Assembly (NCBI RefSeq): GCF_000186445.1
Contig: NZ_GL636070.1
Coordinates: forward strand, 1,794,856 to 1,828,845
Direction: 5' to 3'
Length of the DNA stretch: 33,990 nucleotides
Source of the DNA: Streptococcus agalactiae ATCC 13813
Lineage (GTDB): Bacteria > Bacillota > Bacilli > Lactobacillales > Streptococcaceae
Shown: positions 1-7,364 of the stretch, in pieces
How the letters are laid out: every line of letters starts with the position of its first letter
Numbering within the stretch: the stretch's first letter is position 1
Translations under genes and position numbers: made by a program
The notes under the pieces: model-generated
What the model saw: only the letters and a program-made list of their open reading frames with translations
Databases searched by the model: none
Told to the model about the DNA's origin: nothing

Positions 1-1
1 G

Positions 2-26
2 ATAGCTAGGAATAATTCCTAGCTAT
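2..26. terminator. Hairpin at the saeS stop codon
   Basis: Perfect inverted repeat ATAGCTAGGAA / TTCCTAGCTAT with a 3-base loop, followed on the plus strand by TTTTTG. The saeS stop codon (TAG, minus strand, 25-23) lies inside the stem. The run of T favours termination of a plus-strand transcript entering from the left. Whether saeS also terminates here cannot be judged because the window ends. Confidence 0.7.
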
Positions 27-1060
27 TTTTGTAATTTAAGTACTAAAGAGAACTTACTGCCTTTTTGATACTGACTTTCGACCAAAATATCCCCATTCAG
101 TTGATGTGCAAGTTGTCGCGCAATATAAAGACCTAGACCATGTCCTCCTGTCTTCATATTTCGTGAAGATTCTACACGATAAAGGCGATTAAAAATAGAA
201 GCAAGATCTTCATCTTTTATCCCATAGCCTTGGTCAATAATATCGATAACGATATCTTGACGATTTGAATAGGCCTTGATAGTCAAGGGACTTCCAGGAT
301 CAGAATATTTGACTGCATTGCTAATCAAATTCAATAAAATTCGTGATAATTTATCATATTGACTAGATAATTTCGAAACATCTGGCGCAACATCAATCAT
401 TACTTGGCGATTTTCTTTTTCAAACACCAATTGAAATTCAGATAAAATATCAATCAGTAGTTTATCCAGATAAATTGTTTCTTCTTTATGAGGTTCAGCC
501 GTGTCTGACATAGTCTCTAATGTAATAAAACTTAATTCTTCAACCAGATGGTTAAGACGGTTTGTTTGACGAGAAATGGTATTGAGATAATAGTTAACTT
601 CTTCTTCAGATATAATACCATCTAAAATACCTTCTACTGTTGATTGTATAGAGGTAATTGGAGTCTTGATATCATGTGAAAGTTGTGCAATCATCATTGT
701 TTTTTCGCGTTCACTCTCGTTTAGAGATTTAAACGTTGACTCTAACTCTGAAGACATTTGGTTAAAGGCTGTCTCTAAATCCTTGAATTCTTGTGGTGAA
801 CAAATTTGTGCTTTTGTATCAAAACGTCTTTGAGAAATATCCTTCATTTTTTGTTTTAACTTTTTCAAAGATGTAAATACACTTGATAATAAGAACAAAT
901 TAACTATACCACCTACGATACAGGCAATAATTGTAACTGAAAGGATGTAGGAAACACCTCGAGTCTCAATCAGCATATGATTAAGCCCAAAGAAAACACC
1001 TGCTACAGTTATTAACATAGAAATAAGGTAACCAATAACAATATAATATTTTAATTTCAT
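23..1060 (-). CDS. saeS: SaeS-type sensor histidine kinase
   Basis: Membrane histidine kinase of 345 residues that pairs with the response regulator encoded 1 nt upstream. Two N-terminal membrane helices (about 5-27 and 37-61) are joined by a loop of only about ten residues, so there is no extracellular sensor domain; this matches intramembrane-sensing kinases such as S. aureus SaeS. A HAMP-like linker (about 60-112) leads to the dimerisation domain with H129 in the motif LSHDIKTP, then the ATPase domain with N-box N244/N248, DQGYG (276-280) and GGHGLGL (305-311). All catalytic motifs are intact. The start has a good site (AGAGGA, 6 nt away). The sae name comes from linkage to pbsP, since GBS SaeRS is reported to control pbsP. 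The ligand cannot be read from the sequence. Confidence 0.85.
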   Translation of the reverse strand: MKLKYYIVIGYLISMLITVAGVFFGLNHMLIETRGVSYILSVTIIACIVGGIVNLFLLSSVFTSLKKLKQKMKDISQRRFDTKAQICSPQEFKDLETAFNQMSSELESTFKSLNESEREKTMMIAQLSHDIKTPITSIQSTVEGILDGIISEEEVNYYLNTISRQTNRLNHLVEELSFITLETMSDTAEPHKEETIYLDKLLIDILSEFQLVFEKENRQVMIDVAPDVSKLSSQYDKLSRILLNLISNAVKYSDPGSPLTIKAYSNRQDIVIDIIDQGYGIKDEDLASIFNRLYRVESSRNMKTGGHGLGLYIARQLAHQLNGDILVESQYQKGSKFSLVLKLQK

Positions 1061-1061
1061 T

Positions 1062-1748
1062 TTATTCCTCTAATTTATACCCTAATCCCCAAACTGTTTT
1101 GATAGTTGGGGTATTGTCTGTACTAAATTTAGCAAGGTCATTGCGTAAGGCATGGATATGAACATTCAAAGTATTAGTGTCATCTAAAAATTCTTCGCCC
1201 CAGACACGTTCATAAAGCTCTGTTTTTGAAAAAACACGATTCAAATGATTTGCTAATATCCAAAGCAAGTCAAATGATTTATTGGTTAAGGAAATTGTAT
1301 TGCAGTCTACCATTACCAAACGTTGTTTTTGGTCGATAACCAAATCACCAATCGTCAACACTTCAGATTGTTGATGATTCCCATAGATACGTCTTAGAAT
1401 ATTTTTAACACGTAAAACTAATTCCCTAGGACTGAAAGGCTTGGAAATAAAGTCATCTGCACCCATACTCAAAGAGTAAATTTTATCTGGTTCAGATACT
1501 TTAGCGGTTATAAAGAGAAAAGGTTGGTTGGGTTCTCGAACTAGAACTTCACTAATAAAATCATAGCCATCCATTTTAGGCATCATAATATCACTAATAA
1601 TTAGGTCAAAACGATTCTCATCTACCTCTTTGAGTGCTTCTATGCCATCCGCAGCTACTGACACTTCATATCCTGCTTGCTCTAGATAACGTCTATTAAT
1701 ATCAATAATTTCAAATTCATCGTCAACTAATAATAATTTTTGTGTCAT
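1062..1748 (-). CDS. saeR: SaeR-type response regulator (OmpR/PhoB family)
   Basis: Cytoplasmic DNA-binding response regulator of 228 residues. The receiver domain (about 1-120) has the acidic pair D9/D10, the phospho-acceptor D53 (in SDIMMPKMDG) and the conserved K of the SKPFSPRELV segment. A winged-helix Trans_reg_C domain fills about 130-228. The stop is separated from the saeS ATG by one base, so the two are translationally coupled. Shine-Dalgarno GGAG lies 6 nt before ATG. Expression may come from readthrough of pbsP, from a promoter in the 112-nt gap, or both; the gap contains a 15-bp hairpin. Homology to staphylococcal SaeR and control of pbsP and bvaP in GBS are literature knowledge; the direct repeats upstream of those genes are my observation. 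Confidence 0.85.
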   Translation of the reverse strand: MTQKLLLVDDEFEIIDINRRYLEQAGYEVSVAADGIEALKEVDENRFDLIISDIMMPKMDGYDFISEVLVREPNQPFLFITAKVSEPDKIYSLSMGADDFISKPFSPRELVLRVKNILRRIYGNHQQSEVLTIGDLVIDQKQRLVMVDCNTISLTNKSFDLLWILANHLNRVFSKTELYERVWGEEFLDDTNTLNVHIHALRNDLAKFSTDNTPTIKTVWGLGYKLEE

Positions 1749-1767
1749 TCTACTCTCCTAATGAGTC

Positions 1768-1802
1768 AAAATAGTGCTATACCTCTAGTATAACACTATT
1801 TT
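1768..1802. terminator. 15-bp hairpin between pbsP and saeR
   Basis: Inverted repeat AAAATAGTGCTATAC / GTATAACACTATTTT with a 5-nt loop, giving 15 pairs with one G-T wobble. On the minus strand it lies 59 nt after the pbsP stop and 20 nt before the saeR ATG, so it can act as a pbsP terminator or attenuator for readthrough into saeRS. The U tract after it is short (TTTT then GACTC), which suggests partial termination. The minus strand also reads TGTTATACT, an extended -10-like element, inside the stem. Confidence 0.65.
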
Positions 1803-1860
1803 ACCACGATAACCCTCAATAATTTTAAACAAATTTGGTGTTCTGAATTAAATACTATCC

Positions 1861-3426
1861 CTATCTTTGTTTAGATTTTTTAAGGCCTAGCGCAGTTAGA
1901 CCTGTCGCAAAGGCTAGACTAAGCATACCTAGCACACCTACATTTTGTTGCTTTGTTTCACCTGTGTTAGGTAAATTTTTAGACATCATAGACATTTTTT
2001 TACCAGCTTTATCATTTGATTTAGCTTGTGATGACATTTGCATATTAGCTGACATCTTGTTGTTAGACATCATCATACCAGTATTTATTTTAGATGAAGT
2101 CATTTCTTTCTTCATAGGCATTGTCATCTTATCTTTTTTCATCATCATTGATGTGCTATTCATATCTTTTTTAGCGACATTAATATGAATCATCACTGTC
2201 TTTTGTCCTAAAATAGTATTCATATCAACTTTGCCATCTTTCGTACCATAAATAGTGATAGTTGCTTGATAAGTATGGCTTCCATTTGCCTTAATTTGAT
2301 CTAAGAGAGCTTGGCCTTTTTTACCGGCTGTATTGCCATTAAGAGAGACTTGGTAGAAGTATTTACCCTTAGTTAAATCTTTTAACGGTAATAATGGACT
2401 ATTTTTATCAACACCATTGTCTGACCATTTTGCTCCCTCTGAAGCTTTAAGGATTAAACGCGTTAACATGCCATCTCCACCAAACGCTTCATATGGAATC
2501 GTTTCGTTAACACCTGCTAAAAATGGACCTTTAGCTTTTGCAGCACTAACATATTTTGCTGGGACGTCTACTTTTTCTTTAAAGGCCATCTTTAGAGAAT
2601 TTTTTACTTCCATATCAGTTGTAATGTGAGGAATGTTAATGGTTACCATTTTTTGGCTAATCATGTTTTTTAAATCAACTTTACCATCTTTAGCACCATA
2701 AACTCTAATTGTGGCTTGGTAGCTATGTTTATCATTAGCTTTAATTTGATCTAAGAGAGCTTGTCCCTCTTTACCTGTCGTATTACCATTTAAAGAAACT
2801 TGATAGAAATATTTACCTTTAGTTAAGCCTTTCAATGGTAATAATGGACTATTTTTATCAACACCATTATCTGACCATTTTGCCCCTTCAGAAGATTTAA
2901 GGATTAAACGCGTTAACATGCCATCTCCACCAAACGCTTCATATGGAATTGTTTGATTTACACCTGCTAGAAATGGGCCATTCCCTTTTGCTGCATTAAC
3001 ATAATGAGCCGGAACGTCTACTGTCTGTTTAAAAGCAGTATCAGTTGATTTCTTTACCTCATCTACACTAGTCGTTTTGGTCATCGCTACATGTGTCGGC
3101 GTTGCCATCATTTTTCTAACAGAGGTAGCCACCATCATAGGTTTGTCACTCGTTTTTTCAACTTTTGCCATATTTTGCATTTTAGGCATTTCTGAACTTG
3201 TCTCCATCGTAGTAACTTTTGATAATGCCTTATCAGTACTACTTTCTACATTTGTAGAAGTGTTAGCTGTTGGGGCTGTAATGGTTGTTTTAGGTTGGGG
3301 CATCTCATCTGCTGAAACAATATGAGATTGCCCTAAAGCAACAATGCTACCACTAGCAATCATTACAGATGCAGCTCCAACTTTCAATCGGCGAATTGAC
3401 CATTTATTGTATTGTGATATTTTCAT
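1861..3426 (-). CDS. pbsP: PbsP-type SSURE-domain LPxTG surface adhesin
   Basis: Cell-wall anchored adhesin of 521 residues. An atypical YSIRK/GS signal peptide (about 1-40, with KWSIRRLKVGAASVMIASGS) is followed by a variable Met-rich linker (about 41-128). Two SSURE repeats follow (about 131-266 and 281-416), almost identical and in exact 150-residue register. Then comes a Met/Lys-rich segment (417-484, 17 Met in 68 residues), the sortase motif LPNTG (485-489), a hydrophobic stretch and a basic tail KKSKQR. SSURE repeats bind fibronectin in pneumococcal PavB. In GBS PbsP, the two SSURE domains plus an MK-rich domain are reported to bind plasminogen. The architecture matches PbsP very well. 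It lies just upstream of saeRS. Its promoter has TATACT at 3462-3457 but no good -35, as expected for an activator-dependent promoter. Confidence 0.88.
   Translation of the reverse strand: MKISQYNKWSIRRLKVGAASVMIASGSIVALGQSHIVSADEMPQPKTTITAPTANTSTNVESSTDKALSKVTTMETSSEMPKMQNMAKVEKTSDKPMMVATSVRKMMATPTHVAMTKTTSVDEVKKSTDTAFKQTVDVPAHYVNAAKGNGPFLAGVNQTIPYEAFGGDGMLTRLILKSSEGAKWSDNGVDKNSPLLPLKGLTKGKYFYQVSLNGNTTGKEGQALLDQIKANDKHSYQATIRVYGAKDGKVDLKNMISQKMVTINIPHITTDMEVKNSLKMAFKEKVDVPAKYVSAAKAKGPFLAGVNETIPYEAFGGDGMLTRLILKASEGAKWSDNGVDKNSPLLPLKDLTKGKYFYQVSLNGNTAGKKGQALLDQIKANGSHTYQATITIYGTKDGKVDMNTILGQKTVMIHINVAKKDMNSTSMMMKKDKMTMPMKKEMTSSKINTGMMMSNNKMSANMQMSSQAKSNDKAGKKMSMMSKNLPNTGETKQQNVGVLGMLSLAFATGLTALGLKKSKQR
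2250..3020 (-). repeat. 450-bp tandem direct repeat encoding the two SSURE domains
   Basis: Two near-identical units lie about 450 nt apart, roughly 2250-2570 and 2700-3020. For example, TTAACATGCCATCTCCACCA occurs in both, at about 2463 and 2913, and GGTAATAATGGACTATTTTT at about 2389 and 2839. The units encode residues 131-266 and 281-416 of PbsP. This is a substrate for unequal recombination that would change the repeat number. Confidence 0.85.
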
Positions 3427-3456
3427 AAGGGATTCCTCTTTCTTTTTGTTAATGAG

Positions 3457-3532
3457 AGTATACCAACAAAAAATAAATCATTTTTTAAGCAATTATAAAT
3501 TATTTCTTAATTATTACTTAGTAAAACTTAAA
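3457..3532 (-). promoter_or_regulatory. pbsP promoter with putative SaeR direct repeats
   Basis: On the minus strand TATACT (3462-3457) is a good -10, but the expected -35 position is A/T-rich and non-consensus. Upstream, TTTAAG, ACTAAG and ATTAAG occur as direct repeats spaced 10 and 11 bp (3532-3506), one helical turn apart. This resembles the 11-bp period of the S. aureus SaeR site (GTTAA-N6-GTTAA). The -10 is seen directly; SaeR binding is inference. The repeats sit about 45 bp upstream of the -10, farther than in the staphylococcal arrangement. Confidence 0.45.
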
Positions 3533-3554
3533 CTTTTTCTCTTAGTCTAGAAAC

Positions 3555-3590
3555 AAAAAAAGATTGAACAATTACGTTTCAATCTTTTTT
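3555..3590. terminator. Bidirectional terminator overlapping the perR stop
   Basis: AAAAAAGATTGAA / TTCAATCTTTTTT stem with a 9-10 nt loop and T runs on both strands. The perR stop TGA (3581-3579) lies within the stem. It ends perR transcription just upstream of the pbsP promoter. Confidence 0.85.
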
Positions 3591-4058
3591 ATATTTATCC
3601 TTGCGCTTCCTCTGACACTCCGGACAGATACCATAAGCTACTAACTGAACTCTAGTCACTTCAAAACCTGTTTGTTGGTGTGCTTCTCTAGAAATATCCA
3701 ATAAGTCAACATCGACAAAATCAACGATTTTCCCACAATCTTCACAGGCAATGTTTAGGTGCTGATGCCCCATAAAATCATAATAAGTTGTACTATAATT
3801 GCAAAGTTTTAGCTCTGTCACAAACCCCTCATCCACAAGGACCTTAAGGTTATTGTAAACTGTTGCCAAGCTCATGTTAGGATATTCTGGCAGTAAATCA
3901 TTGTAAATCTTTTCTGCACTCGGATGCTCACGACTATTAACCATATAGGAAATAATAGCCTTTCGAGTCTCAGTAATTCGAATACGTTTTTCACGGAGAT
4001 GCTCTAGGACGTTTTCATAAGCATCGAGAGGTCTATGACCATGTGAATGACTGTCCAT
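3579..4058 (-). CDS. perR: PerR-type Fur-family peroxide/metal regulator
   Basis: Metal-dependent transcriptional repressor of 159 residues. It has an N-terminal winged helix (about 15-95) and a C-terminal dimerisation domain with two CxxC structural zinc sites, C105/C108 (CEDC) and C145/C148 (CPEC). Likely regulatory ligands are H45, D94, H98, H100 and an Asp near 113-115, matching the His/Asp pattern of Bacillus PerR; oxidation of two of these His residues is how PerR senses peroxide. The N-terminus is His-rich (MDSHSHGH). An in-frame GTG at 4076 is rejected as start because the Shine-Dalgarno AAAGGAG would lie inside the gene; it is ideally placed for the ATG at 4058. PerR is preferred to Fur because streptococci usually carry only PerR, but sequence alone does not fully separate the two. 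An extended -10 lies at 4103-4098. Confidence 0.85.
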   Translation of the reverse strand: MDSHSHGHRPLDAYENVLEHLREKRIRITETRKAIISYMVNSREHPSAEKIYNDLLPEYPNMSLATVYNNLKVLVDEGFVTELKLCNYSTTYYDFMGHQHLNIACEDCGKIVDFVDVDLLDISREAHQQTGFEVTRVQLVAYGICPECQRKRKDKYKKD

Positions 4059-4097
4059 AGGACTCCTTTCCAGCACGAACTTTAATTTAGCATGGTT

Positions 4098-4103
4098 ATT
4101 ATA
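4098..4103 (-). promoter_or_regulatory. perR extended -10 promoter
   Basis: Minus strand TGC-TATAAT with no good -35, 39 nt before the perR start. AT-rich, partly palindromic sequence around it (AATTATGCTATAATAA) only loosely resembles a Per box (TTATAATNATTATAA), so autoregulation is possible but not shown. Confidence 0.5.
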
Positions 4104-4139
4104 GCATAATTTATATTATTTGCCTATTAAACACGGTAA

Positions 4140-4580
4140 TTAGTTAGTTTCTGAGTGTAATTTTTGGTATTCAACTTTCAGACATTTATTCATGACAATC
4201 TGTTTGTGTCCTGCTTGCTTTAGAATTGTCTCTGCTTCTTGACTTTCAAGTCCAAGCTGAGCCCAGAAAATATCAGCGTCTACTTCTAAAAATTCTCTTG
4301 CAATATCAGGTAAATACTCGCTACGTCGAAAAATATTAACAATATCAATATGTTCAGTGACATCCTTAAGTGAGGCATATGTCATTTGCCCAAGTATTTT
4401 CTGTCCTGCATTTTTAGGATTAACTAGAATAATTTGATAACCTGCTTCTTGCATTATTTTTGATACTTGATAAGCTGCAGTTTCTTGACGGTCTGACAAT
4501 CCTACAACTGCGATGGTCTTTGCTTTTGTTAAATAATTTTTTAACATAAAATCACTTGGATTTTGAAAATGATAAACCAT
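4140..4580 (-). CDS. CoA-binding domain protein (YccU-like)
   Basis: Small cytoplasmic protein of 146 residues made of a single Rossmann-type CoA_binding_2 domain: AVVGLSDR near 26-33 as the glycine-containing nucleotide loop, then a central IILVNPKNAGQ segment and FRRSEYLPDI. The family binds CoA or a related nucleotide in structural studies; its cellular role is unknown. Shine-Dalgarno AAAGGAG lies 8 nt before ATG. The start is 29 nt after the polA stop with no terminator between, so it is probably co-transcribed with polA. A polA-CoA-binding-perR order is common in streptococci. No catalytic residues are evident. Confidence 0.8.
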   Translation of the reverse strand: MVYHFQNPSDFMLKNYLTKAKTIAVVGLSDRQETAAYQVSKIMQEAGYQIILVNPKNAGQKILGQMTYASLKDVTEHIDIVNIFRRSEYLPDIAREFLEVDADIFWAQLGLESQEAETILKQAGHKQIVMNKCLKVEYQKLHSETN

Positions 4581-4609
4581 ATTAATGACTCCTTTACGTA
4601 TGTTGTCTA

Positions 4610-7252
4610 CTACTTCGCCTCATACCAAGTCTCACCTGCGTTCTCATCTGCAATCAAAGGTACCGATAAACTAATTGCTGACTCCATTGTTTTTGTAACC
4701 AACTCCTTGATTGCTCCTATCTCCTCGTTAGGGACTTCAAGTACAATTTCATCATGAACTTGCAACAGCATTTTTGATTTATAACCACCTTTATCAAGTA
4801 CCCTATCTAAATTTATCATTGCAATTTTAAGAATATCAGCTGCACTTCCTTGGATTGGTGAATTGATTGCTGTGCGCTCTGCAAATTGGCGAATGTTAAA
4901 ATTACGAGAATTAATATCTGGTAATGAACGACGACGATGGAAAAGTGTTTCAACGTAACCCTTATCTTTTGCTTCACGAACAACTGTTTCCATATAGTTT
5001 TTTATTCCAGGATAACGCTCAAAATAGGTGTCAATATATTGCTTCGCTAGTTTACGAGGTATTCCTAAATTATGCGATAGACCAAAATCTGAAATACCAT
5101 AAACAATTCCAAAATTAACAGCCTTAGCATTTCGACGATCATTGGGAGTGACATTCTCAGGTTTTTCGATACCAAAAACACGCATAGCTGTTGAAGTATG
5201 AATATCAGCTCCCTCTTTAAAGGCAGCGATCAAATGTTCGTCTTTTGAAATATGTGCTAACACGCGCAATTCTATTTGAGAATAATCTGAACTCAATAAA
5301 ACAGCATTGTCTTCTGATGGAACAAAAGCCTTTCGGATAAGCCGTCCTTGCTCTAGTCTAACTGGTATATTTTGAAGGTTTGGGTCAGAACTTGAAAGAC
5401 GACCTGTCTGAGTCAAATCTTGAACATAACGTGTATGAATTTTACCATCTTCTAAAATATAATCTTGTAAACCAATAATATAGGTTGATTGCAATTTAGT
5501 GATTTGACGGTACTCTAAAATTTTAGTTACAAGAGGAGAAATCGGAGCTAAGCGCTCTAATACATCTACTGCAGTTGAATAACCTGTTTTTGTTTTTTTA
5601 GTCATTTCTACAGGAAGACCTAACGTTTCAAACAACAACTTTCCTAACTGTTTTGGAGAATTAATATTAAACTCTTGCCCAGCCAATTCATAGATTTCTT
5701 GTGTTAATGTTTCGATGACTTTTTGATTTTCAATGGCCATTTCATTCAAGGTATTTTTCTTAACCTTAATACCTCGAATTTCCATTTTAGCTAAAACATT
5801 CGCTAAAGGTTGCTCCATTTCAAACAGCAATTCTTCTTGTTCATTAACTTTAAGCTGTTGCATAATATTAGCCTCAGAATCCACTAAAACTTTTACTTTT
5901 TTAGCTAGATGATCAAGAAATCGTGTTTTTTCTGGTATAGCGCGTTTAGCACCTTTCCCATAAACAGCATCATCAGTATCCAGTGGCAGATTTGTATATA
6001 ACCTAGCAATTGTTGATACTAGATTATCCTCAGTAGTAGACAAAAGGTACTTGGCCAATCTAGTATCAAAGGCTGGCTCTGGTAAATCAATATTAAAACG
6101 ATTTAAAAGGACCTTACTTCTTTTAAAATCATAAGTTTTGATAGGTTTTGATAAAGCTTTTTTAAATAAAGCTTCTTGCAATAACGATACATCACTAGTA
6201 GCGTAGATTGTATCGCTATTTCCCCAAGCTATCCCAATTAAATCTTCTACGTGGTAGTTATCACCTAACATCTCAAAGTAATAAAAATCATTATCAGAGA
6301 ACATTTCTGGTTTTAATTGCTCCACTTCAGTAAAGTCAACCTCAAAATCTTCCTGACTTGTCTCCTCACCCAGAGCTGCTTTAAACTGTTTAAAATCCAT
6401 CTCATCATAAAATTGAGACAAGGCTTTTATATCTTGCGGTCCACTATAAAGGATATCTTCTAAGCCGATTGTTATAGGTGATGCTATGTTGATTGTAGCT
6501 AGGGTCTTTGATAAGAAAGCTTGCTCCTTATCATTGATAAGGTTTTCTTTCATCTTAGACTGTTTCATAGCCTCAATATTTTCATAGATCCCTTCTAAGG
6601 AACCATATTCTGATAACAACTTCAAGCCAGTTTTTTCACCGATTTTAGTAACCCCAGGAATATTATCTGATTTATCTCCCATCAAAGCTTTTAAATCAAT
6701 AAATTGACTCGGCGTAATTCCCATTTTTTCCATAAGGTAAGCTGGCGTGAATTCTTCAAACTCAGCAACTCCCTTTTTAGAGATTTCTACTACCGTGTTA
6801 GTGTCTGTTAATTGAATTAAATCTTTATCCCCAGAAACCACCGTTATATCAAAATGCTCTTTACTAGCTTCGGCTTGTTTTGCAAGAGTACCAATGATAT
6901 CATCGGCTTCATAATGTTCCAATTCATAATGTTTGATGCCTAAGACATCTAATTGTTGACGAATATAAGGAAATTGTTCACGAAATTCATCCGGAGTTTT
7001 AGCACGCCCACCTTTATAATCTGCATACATTTCCGTACGGAAAGTAGTTTTTCCAGCATCAAAAGCCACTAAAATATGACTAGGCTGGACACGACCTAAA
7101 ATATGATTCAACATCAAATGGAAACCATATATGGCATTAGTATGAAGTCCAGAATTGTTTTTAAAGCGGTCAATTTGATTATAAAGAGCAAAAAAAGCAC
7201 GAAAGGCTACAGATGAGCCATCAATTAAAAGTAATTTATTCTTGTTTGTCAT
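4610..7252 (-). CDS. polA: DNA polymerase I
   Basis: Full-length family A polymerase of 880 residues for Okazaki fragment processing and repair. The N-terminal 5'-3' exonuclease domain (about 1-290) carries LLIDGSSVAFRAFFAL, the metal cluster YEADDIIGT and VSGDKDLIQL, and a helix-hairpin-helix with GDKSDNIPGV. The central domain (about 310-470) lacks the DxE signature of a proofreading exonuclease, as in other Gram-positive Pol I enzymes, so 3'-5' activity is not expected. The polymerase domain has motif A SSDYSQIELR (about 655), motif B RRNAKAVNFGIVYG and motif C QVHDEIVLE (about 832). No Shine-Dalgarno precedes the ATG: an extended -10 (TGC-TATAAT) ends exactly 6 nt upstream, which predicts a leaderless mRNA. 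It heads a likely polA plus CoA-binding protein unit. Confidence 0.97.
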   Translation of the reverse strand: MTNKNKLLLIDGSSVAFRAFFALYNQIDRFKNNSGLHTNAIYGFHLMLNHILGRVQPSHILVAFDAGKTTFRTEMYADYKGGRAKTPDEFREQFPYIRQQLDVLGIKHYELEHYEADDIIGTLAKQAEASKEHFDITVVSGDKDLIQLTDTNTVVEISKKGVAEFEEFTPAYLMEKMGITPSQFIDLKALMGDKSDNIPGVTKIGEKTGLKLLSEYGSLEGIYENIEAMKQSKMKENLINDKEQAFLSKTLATINIASPITIGLEDILYSGPQDIKALSQFYDEMDFKQFKAALGEETSQEDFEVDFTEVEQLKPEMFSDNDFYYFEMLGDNYHVEDLIGIAWGNSDTIYATSDVSLLQEALFKKALSKPIKTYDFKRSKVLLNRFNIDLPEPAFDTRLAKYLLSTTEDNLVSTIARLYTNLPLDTDDAVYGKGAKRAIPEKTRFLDHLAKKVKVLVDSEANIMQQLKVNEQEELLFEMEQPLANVLAKMEIRGIKVKKNTLNEMAIENQKVIETLTQEIYELAGQEFNINSPKQLGKLLFETLGLPVEMTKKTKTGYSTAVDVLERLAPISPLVTKILEYRQITKLQSTYIIGLQDYILEDGKIHTRYVQDLTQTGRLSSSDPNLQNIPVRLEQGRLIRKAFVPSEDNAVLLSSDYSQIELRVLAHISKDEHLIAAFKEGADIHTSTAMRVFGIEKPENVTPNDRRNAKAVNFGIVYGISDFGLSHNLGIPRKLAKQYIDTYFERYPGIKNYMETVVREAKDKGYVETLFHRRRSLPDINSRNFNIRQFAERTAINSPIQGSAADILKIAMINLDRVLDKGGYKSKMLLQVHDEIVLEVPNEEIGAIKELVTKTMESAISLSVPLIADENAGETWYEAK

Positions 7253-7258
7253 AGGTCT

Positions 7259-7264
7259 ATTATA
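7259..7264 (-). promoter_or_regulatory. polA extended -10, leaderless arrangement
   Basis: Minus strand ATGC-TATAAT-AGACCT-ATG. The TGn extension and perfect TATAAT are followed by exactly 6 nt and the start codon, so the usual 7-nt offset puts +1 on the A of ATG. No -35 consensus is evident at 16-18 nt. Confidence 0.65.
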
Positions 7265-7307
7265 GCATAAGCTATCTGTAAACTTCTGAATTTTGTTAGT
7301 TTATTAA

Positions 7308-7348
7308 ACAAAAGAACCCTAAACAAACAGTGTTTAAAGTTCCTTTTA
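7308..7348. terminator. Terminator downstream of the HAD gene
   Basis: Imperfect hairpin with arms AAAAGAACCCTAAACA and TGTTTAAAGTTCCTTTT, T-rich on the minus-strand exit side. It follows the HAD phosphatase stop (7365) and precedes the polA promoter. Confidence 0.7.
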
Positions 7349-7364
7349 TTATTCTATATCTATT

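Noticed and set aside
3077..3325. 82-codon plus-strand hydrophobic frame opposite pbsP
   Set aside because: Antisense to the Thr/Met-rich linker of PbsP, whose complementary codons read as hydrophobic residues. No ribosome site.
4085..4125. Per box in the perR promoter
   Set aside because: AATTATGCTATAATAA matches TTATAATNATTATAA only partly and could be just the AT-rich promoter; noted within the perR promoter entry instead of as a site.
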